This document shows positions 33,807 to 39,989 of a DNA stretch of 39,989 bases, one piece after another. How positions within the stretch are numbered: the stretch's first letter is position 1; each line of letters opens with the position of its first letter. This DNA comes from Acidimicrobiia bacterium (lineage in GTDB: Bacteria > Actinomycetota > Acidimicrobiia > Spongiisociales > UBA11373). Under the pieces are notes generated by a model, which worked only from the letters and a program-made list of their open reading frames with translations, had not been told where the DNA came from and made no database searches. A program made the position numbers and the translations under genes. The stretch spans positions 1-39,989 of the forward strand of contig JACRIT010000021.1 of NCBI GenBank assembly GCA_016215655.1, in the 5' to 3' direction.

Positions 33807-35180
33807 GTGAGGGAGGACGTGGAGGCACATCCCGCGGCCGGAGACTGGGAGCAGTTCCGGCAGATACTGCGTGGTCGCGTCACGCCCGTCACGTGGCGGG
33901 CCTGGCTGGAGAGTCTGATCCTCGAGCGCAGCGATGCGACCTCGGTCCGCATCGTCGCCCCGAGCGAATTCCACCTGCGGTGGGTGAACGACAAGTACCG
34001 CGCCCTCATCGAAGAGGTCGCCCACCTGTCCTTTGGAGCCCCGGTGACCGTCGAGTTGGCTGCCGCCGACGGCCAGGCCTTCGAAGGCCCCATCGTCGAC
34101 GATGAACCCGAGCCCGAGCCGGCGCCCCAAGCCGCCGCCACCCACCCCGAGGGTGGCCGGTTGGTACCGAAGTACTCCTTCGAGAACTTCGTCGTGGGCC
34201 AGGGCAACCGGTTCGCCCACGCCGCCGCCATGGCCATCGCCGAGCAACCCGGGGGCAACTACAACCCCCTGTTCGTGTTCGGGGGAGCGGGGTTGGGCAA
34301 GACCCACCTGCTGCAGGCCATCGCCCAGCATGCCCGTGATCTCAATCCCCGCCTCGAGATCATCTATCTGAGCTCGGAGGCGTTCTTCAATCACTTCATC
34401 GAGGGGATTCGCAAGAAGCGGATGGACGAGTTCAAGGCCCGGTATCGCGGCGTCGACATCCTCCTCCTCGACGACGTCCAATTTCTGGAAGGCAAGGAGC
34501 AGATCCTCGAGGAGTTCTTCCACACGTTCAACTCGCTGTACGAGGCGGGCAAGCAACTCGTGTTCTCCGCGGACCGTCCGCCGAAGAGCCTCACCAGCCT
34601 CGAGGATCGCATCCGCAGCCGCTTCGAATGGGGTCTCACCACCGACATCCAACCGCCCGATGTCGAGACCCGCCTCGCCATCTTGCGCAAGAACGCCGCG
34701 TTCGCCCCGCAGGTCGTGCCCCAGCCGGTTCTCGAGTTCATCGCCAGCCGGGTCGTGGACAACATCCGCGAGTTGGAAGGGGCCCTGACCCGGGTGACGG
34801 CCTATGCCGCCCTCACCCATCAGCCGATCGATCTCGAAATGGCCGAGGATGTCCTCCAGGACCTGGGCCCGGCACACATCACGGTGCCGATCAGCCCGGG
34901 GCGGATCCTGGCGGCCACCGCCGAGTCCTTCGGGGTGTCGATCGTCGAGTTGGAGGGCCCGAGTCGGCGCCAGCCTCTGGCCCGGGCCCGCCAGGTCTCG
35001 ATGTACCTGTGTCGCGAGCTCACCGACCTCTCGCTGCCCAAGATCGGAGGCCTGTTCGGGGGGCGCGATCACACCACGGTCCTTCATGGCGTCAACACGG
35101 TCGGCAAGCTCATCAAGAGCGACCCGACCCTCTTCGACCGTGTCACAGCCCTGTTGCAAAGTCTGAGGAAAACCTCATGA
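33807..35180 (+). CDS. dnaA: Chromosomal replication initiator DnaA
   Basis: The 457-residue initiator has domain I (WEQFRQILRGRVTPVTWRAW), a variable acidic linker (about 95-115), and the AAA core opening YSFENFVVGQGNRFAHAAAM with Walker A FGGAGLGKTHLL and Walker B ILLLDDVQFLEGKEQ. The C-terminal DNA-binding domain includes RQVSMYLCRELTDLSLPKIG and GRDHTTVLHGVNTV. It binds the boxes around the gene and opens the origin. The GTG at 33807 is a judgement; another GTG at 33819 preceded by GGGAGG is nearly as good, and in-frame GTGs also occur within the boxes upstream. Confidence 0.96.
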   Translation: MREDVEAHPAAGDWEQFRQILRGRVTPVTWRAWLESLILERSDATSVRIVAPSEFHLRWVNDKYRALIEEVAHLSFGAPVTVELAAADGQAFEGPIVDDEPEPEPAPQAAATHPEGGRLVPKYSFENFVVGQGNRFAHAAAMAIAEQPGGNYNPLFVFGGAGLGKTHLLQAIAQHARDLNPRLEIIYLSSEAFFNHFIEGIRKKRMDEFKARYRGVDILLLDDVQFLEGKEQILEEFFHTFNSLYEAGKQLVFSADRPPKSLTSLEDRIRSRFEWGLTTDIQPPDVETRLAILRKNAAFAPQVVPQPVLEFIASRVVDNIRELEGALTRVTAYAALTHQPIDLEMAEDVLQDLGPAHITVPISPGRILAATAESFGVSIVELEGPSRRQPLARARQVSMYLCRELTDLSLPKIGGLFGGRDHTTVLHGVNTVGKLIKSDPTLFDRVTALLQSLRKTS

Positions 35181-35370
35181 CTCATCCCCAGGCCCTCCGC
35201 GCATGGCTCAGCCCTGTGGACGAGCGCGGCGACCCGTCCACACCATGGGGACCGCAGAATGTGCCCCCCATCAGGGAGAGCTCCGCGTTCTCCACAATCC
35301 ACACCGCCTACTACTGCTACTCGTCTTATCTCATGAATACCAAGAAGTCGTAGAGGAGAAAGGGACACCT
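35181..35370. other. dnaA-dnaN spacer with second DnaA-box cluster (likely oriC core)
   Basis: Boxes close to the actinobacterial TTGTCCACA consensus are TGTGGACGA (35215-35223, reverse), CCGTCCACA (35234-35242), TTCTCCACA (35288-35296) and CAATCCACA (35295-35303). A stretch of lower GC at about 35309-35355 (TACTACTGCTACTCGTCTTA and onward) could be the unwinding element. No coding frame is credible. Confidence 0.75.
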
Positions 35371-36450
35371 GTGCGTATCCGCGCCGAACGCGACGATCTC
35401 GTCGACGTCCTCAGTCGAGCAGGCCGCGCCGTCGGAGCGCGTGCGGCCCTTCCGATCCTGCAGGGCCTGCTCATCGAGGTGAGCGGGAAGACGATGCGGG
35501 TCACCGGCACCGATCTCGATGTCACCGTGCGCACCGAACTCGAGGTGGAAGTGCTCTCCGGAGGCACCACGGTCGCCCCGGCGCGGCTTGCCACCGAGGC
35601 CGTCCGGAAGCTCCCCCCCGGTGCCGTCACGTTCCAGGCCGAGGCCGGTGAGATCGAGATCAGCGGCGGGGGACCGGTCTTCCGCTTTCGGGAGTTCTCC
35701 GCGGCCGATTACCCGAAGCTCTCCGAGCCGGTCCTCAAGGCGGCGGTGGCAGTCGACGGGGCCGCGTTCGCCGACGCCATCGGTCAGGTGTCGGTTGCCG
35801 CCTCCACCGATGATGCCCGGCCGGTCCTCACCGGGGTGTTCTTCGAGGCCGAGGGAGGCAAGCTCCGCATGGTCTCCACCGACTCGTACCGGCTCGCCGT
35901 GCGCGACGTCCCTGCCGTCGAAGCATCGCTCTCCGGCTTGGTGCCCGTGAGGGCGCTCAAGGAACTCACCCGCACCGTCTCCGCAGGCAAGCTGCGCGTC
36001 GCCGTGGGAGATCGCGAGGCTGCCTTTGCCTCCGACCGCGGCGTGCTCACGGCACGGCTCATCGAGGGGTCGTTTCCCAACTACCGGTCCCTCATTCCGG
36101 CGAGCTATCCGAATCGCCTTCGCATCGCCCGTCAGGCACTGCTCGAGGCGATCGACCGGGCATCGCTGGTGGCCGAAGATCACATCCCCATCCGGATCAC
36201 CCTGCAGAAGGGAGGCATCGAGCTGAGCGTCACCCGCCAGGACGTGGGTGGGGAGACGGAACATGTCGAGGCCGAATACTCCGGCGAGGAGATGACCATC
36301 GCCTTCAACAGCAAGTACCTCAACGATGGTGTGTCGGCGATCGACGAGGACACCATCGTCCTCGATGTCCTCGACCCGCTGAAGCCGGGAGTGCTGCGTG
36401 GCGGCGAGGGCGATGACTTCCTCTATCTGCTCATGCCGGTGCGCCTCTAG
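35371..36450 (+). CDS. dnaN: DNA polymerase III beta sliding clamp
   Basis: The 359-residue protein starts with MRIRAERDDLVDVLSRAGRA and has the three similar clamp domains with LPILQGLLIEV, VSTDSYRLAVRDV and a C-terminal YLLMPVRL, the conserved clamp ending. Two copies form a ring that tethers the polymerase to DNA. The GTG at 35371 gives the family N-terminus; the upstream frame lies in the origin spacer. A GAGGAG run about 13 bases upstream and GGGA nearer are modest ribosome sites. Confidence 0.96.
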   Translation: MRIRAERDDLVDVLSRAGRAVGARAALPILQGLLIEVSGKTMRVTGTDLDVTVRTELEVEVLSGGTTVAPARLATEAVRKLPPGAVTFQAEAGEIEISGGGPVFRFREFSAADYPKLSEPVLKAAVAVDGAAFADAIGQVSVAASTDDARPVLTGVFFEAEGGKLRMVSTDSYRLAVRDVPAVEASLSGLVPVRALKELTRTVSAGKLRVAVGDREAAFASDRGVLTARLIEGSFPNYRSLIPASYPNRLRIARQALLEAIDRASLVAEDHIPIRITLQKGGIELSVTRQDVGGETEHVEAEYSGEEMTIAFNSKYLNDGVSAIDEDTIVLDVLDPLKPGVLRGGEGDDFLYLLMPVRL

Positions 36451-36451
36451 C

Positions 36452-36544
36452 GTGTCCTTAGATGAGTTCGTCCGCGTATCTGATGTCGGCCCGGGTGCGG
36501 CCGAACGCGCCATGAAGCCCGCGATCCATCTGCGGGCGCGCTAG
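36452..36544 (+). pseudogene. 30-codon ORF resembling the start of YaaA (S4-domain protein), probably a remnant
   Basis: Immediately after the dnaN stop a GTG opens a 30-codon frame beginning MSLDEFVRVSDVGPGAAERA. This resembles the opening of the S4-domain protein YaaA (typically ..LDxFLKxxGLVxTGGxAK), which many bacteria encode between dnaN and recF. The rest of the S4 fold (the GxVxVNG part) is absent and the frame stops eight bases before recF. It is either a decayed yaaA or a short surviving peptide. The resemblance is judged by eye over about 18 residues. Confidence 0.45.
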
Positions 36545-36552
36545 GAGGGGCG

Positions 36553-37656
36553 GTGCGCCTCTCCTGGATCGAGCTCACCGACTTCCGCTGCCACCCTTCG
36601 CTCCGGGTCGAGCCGGATCCGGGCGTGAACGTGTTCGTCGGCGACAACGGTTCTGGCAAGACATCGCTCCTCGAGGCCATCGGATACCTCGCCTCGCTGT
36701 CGTCGTTCCGTCGATCCCCGGATGCCTCCCTGGTCCGTCTGGGTGCGGAGGGGACGGTGGTGCGCGGTGAGTTCGCTTCGGCGACCGGAGCGGCCCTCGT
36801 CGAAGTGGAGATCCCCGTCACGGGCCGCCGCCGGGTGCTGCTCAACGGCAAGCGCGCCGCGGGGCGGGCCGCCATCGCCGAGACGGTGGCCCTGGTGGCC
36901 TTTCTCCCCGATGACCTCGACTTGGTGAAGCGCGGGCCGGCGTATCGGCGGGAGTATCTCGATGATCTGGCAGCCCAGGTGTGGCCGGCTGCCGGGGCCG
37001 AGCAGGCCGAATACGAGCGCGCGGTGACCCAGCGCAATGCGCTCCTGCGGCGTGACGGCAGGATGTCCGACCCCACGACCCTGGACGTGCTCGACGAGCG
37101 CGTCGCCGCGCTTGGGGGAGCCGTACTGTCACGCCGGCTCGCCACGGCGGCGCTGGTGGCGCCATCGGTCGAGGCCTTGTACGCCGAGCTCGGCGAGGTT
37201 CCGGCGCGGGTGTCCTTCTCCTATGGCGCCGCCGGACTGGAGGAGGTCCCGGCGGGAGCCGGAGCCGACGAACTCGCCGAGTTGCTGGCTCCTGCACTTG
37301 CCGCGGCGCGCCGCGGCGATCTCGAGCGGCGCACCACCACCGTGGGGCCGCATCGCGACGACGTGGATCTCGTGCTCGACGACCGCGACGCCCGTACCCG
37401 GGCGAGCCAGGGTGAGCAGCGTTCGGTGGCGCTAGGCCTGCGGCTCGCCGCCTACCGCGTACTTGCCGATCGCCGGGCCACCGCGCCGGTGCTGCTCCTC
37501 GACGATGTGTTCAGCGAGCTCGACGCCCGGCGCAGCGCACGGCTCGTGGAGCGCCTCCCCGAGGGTCAGGTCTTCGTGACCTCGGCGCGCGGTGAGGAAG
37601 TCCCCCTCGTCGGCCGGCACTGGCGGGTGGCCACCGGGACGGTCGAACCGGGATGA
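36553..37656 (+). CDS. recF: DNA replication and repair protein RecF
   Basis: The 367-residue SMC-like ATPase begins LSWIELTDFRCHPSLRVEPD and has Walker A FVGDNGSGKTSLLEAI, the central FLPDDLDLVKRGPAYRREYLD block, signature ASQGEQRSVALGLRLA and Walker B PVLLLDDVFSELD. RecF binds DNA at gaps and helps RecA loading in recombination repair. The GTG at 36553 follows AGGAGG. Its stop overlaps the next start as ATGA. Confidence 0.96.
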   Translation: MRLSWIELTDFRCHPSLRVEPDPGVNVFVGDNGSGKTSLLEAIGYLASLSSFRRSPDASLVRLGAEGTVVRGEFASATGAALVEVEIPVTGRRRVLLNGKRAAGRAAIAETVALVAFLPDDLDLVKRGPAYRREYLDDLAAQVWPAAGAEQAEYERAVTQRNALLRRDGRMSDPTTLDVLDERVAALGGAVLSRRLATAALVAPSVEALYAELGEVPARVSFSYGAAGLEEVPAGAGADELAELLAPALAAARRGDLERRTTTVGPHRDDVDLVLDDRDARTRASQGEQRSVALGLRLAAYRVLADRRATAPVLLLDDVFSELDARRSARLVERLPEGQVFVTSARGEEVPLVGRHWRVATGTVEPG

Positions 37657-37964
37657 GCGACGACCTCCGCCCGATCGGTGCCGGGCTCGAACGGCTGCTA
37701 CGCGACATGGGGATTCCGCGGTTGTTCGACGTCGTCCGGCTTGCCGACGAGTGGGTCGAGGCCGCCGGCGAGCCCTTCGCCAGCCTCGCTCGACCCGTGG
37801 GCTATCGCGACGGAGAACTCATCCTCGAGGTCGCCGACGGGTCGGCGGCGAGCCTTCTCAAGTTCCGGGTCGGCGACCTCGTCGCCCGCCTCGCCGAACG
37901 GTACGGCCCGGGTACGGTGACCAGCGTCCGCATCCGGGTGGGCGGAGGAAAAAAGGGCCTCTGA
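37653..37964 (+). CDS. DUF721 (DciA-like) protein
   Basis: The 103-residue protein matches the DUF721 family found between recF and gyrB in actinobacteria (M. tuberculosis Rv0004). Typical features are the N-terminal helix GAGLERLLRDMGI, VVRLADEWVEAAGEPFASLARPVGYRDGEL split across a turn, and LLKFRVGDLVARLAERYG. DciA proteins load or regulate the replicative helicase DnaB, which fits the location. It overlaps recF by four bases and is clearly cotranscribed. Confidence 0.9.
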   Translation: MSDDLRPIGAGLERLLRDMGIPRLFDVVRLADEWVEAAGEPFASLARPVGYRDGELILEVADGSAASLLKFRVGDLVARLAERYGPGTVTSVRIRVGGGKKGL

Positions 37965-37965
37965 C

Positions 37966-37983
37966 CTGGGCTTTTGCCCGGGG
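37966..37983 (+). terminator. Short hairpin after the DUF721 gene
   Basis: CCTGGGC-TTTT-GCCCGGG directly after the stop can form a six- to seven-pair stem with one mismatch. No T-run follows, so it is at best a weak terminator or an attenuating structure before gyrB. Confidence 0.35.
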
Positions 37984-38013
37984 GAAGTGGTCGGAATCAC
38001 CGCCGGTCACCAC

Positions 38014-39989
<1,976 letters not shown>

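Noticed and set aside
33684-35159. A 491-codon minus-strand frame over dnaA
   Set aside because: Antisense of dnaA; typical long open shadow in high-GC DNA.

Overview
The window is a GC-rich chromosomal segment around the replication origin of an actinobacterium. From about 23.8 kb onward the gene order is the classic actinobacterial origin block: ECF sigma factor, anti-sigma-like protein, small membrane protein, trxB, trxA, a CwlM-like protein, then (minus strand) parB, parA, rsmG, jag, yidC, yidD, rnpA, rpmH, then (plus strand) dnaA, dnaN, recF, DUF721 and gyrB. This matches, as I recall it, the Mycobacterium tuberculosis order running from sigM to gyrB through the origin. A deep-branching, non-mycobacterial lineage such as Acidimicrobiia is my best guess. 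The grounds are the high GC, many GTG starts, many leaderless-looking starts, Thr-rich lipoproteins and an orphan pilT. The sequence alone does not prove the class.

Layout. 1-7740 (minus): the 5' part of a large secreted repeat protein, a cis-prenyl transferase, a lipoprotein with duplicated metallopeptidase domains, a small unknown protein and a GT4 glycosyltransferase. 7843-12945 (plus): an NAD-binding/DUF2867 protein, a DUF1295 membrane protein and a tiny lipoprotein in one run, then a small membrane protein with its own strong terminator, then PrkA. 13054-22717 (mixed strands): CCA-adding enzyme, methyltransferase, lipoprotein, PilT, a deacetylase-fold enzyme, a GNAT acetyltransferase, RecQ and a beta-propeller lipoprotein. 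23001-28117 (plus): DegV, then the sigma/anti-sigma/thioredoxin/CwlM group. 28263-33340 (minus): the par, rsmG, jag, yidC and rpmH genes. 33341-35370: the origin with DnaA boxes on both sides of dnaA. 35371 to the end (plus): dnaN, recF, DUF721, gyrB (cut by the window edge).

How the parts fit. DnaA, DnaN, RecF, the DUF721/DciA-like protein and GyrB serve replication, and ParA/ParB act on two parS sites lying between rsmG and jag. RpmH, RnpA, YidD, YidC and Jag form the usual ribosome/RNase P/membrane-insertion operon, driven by a promoter close to consensus. TrxB/TrxA sit with a sigma/anti-sigma pair.

The most unusual material is: a dispersed family of intergenic repeats built from GCAATTCGC / GCGAATTGC words; a metallopeptidase whose second copy has lost all its metal ligands; a CwlM-like protein whose amidase domain looks dead; a 30-codon remnant resembling the S4 protein YaaA between dnaN and recF; a leaderless 24-codon ORF before gyrB; and a lipoprotein gene whose best start is ATT. 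I see no complete new defence or mobile system, no tRNA or rRNA gene, no transposase and no CRISPR array.
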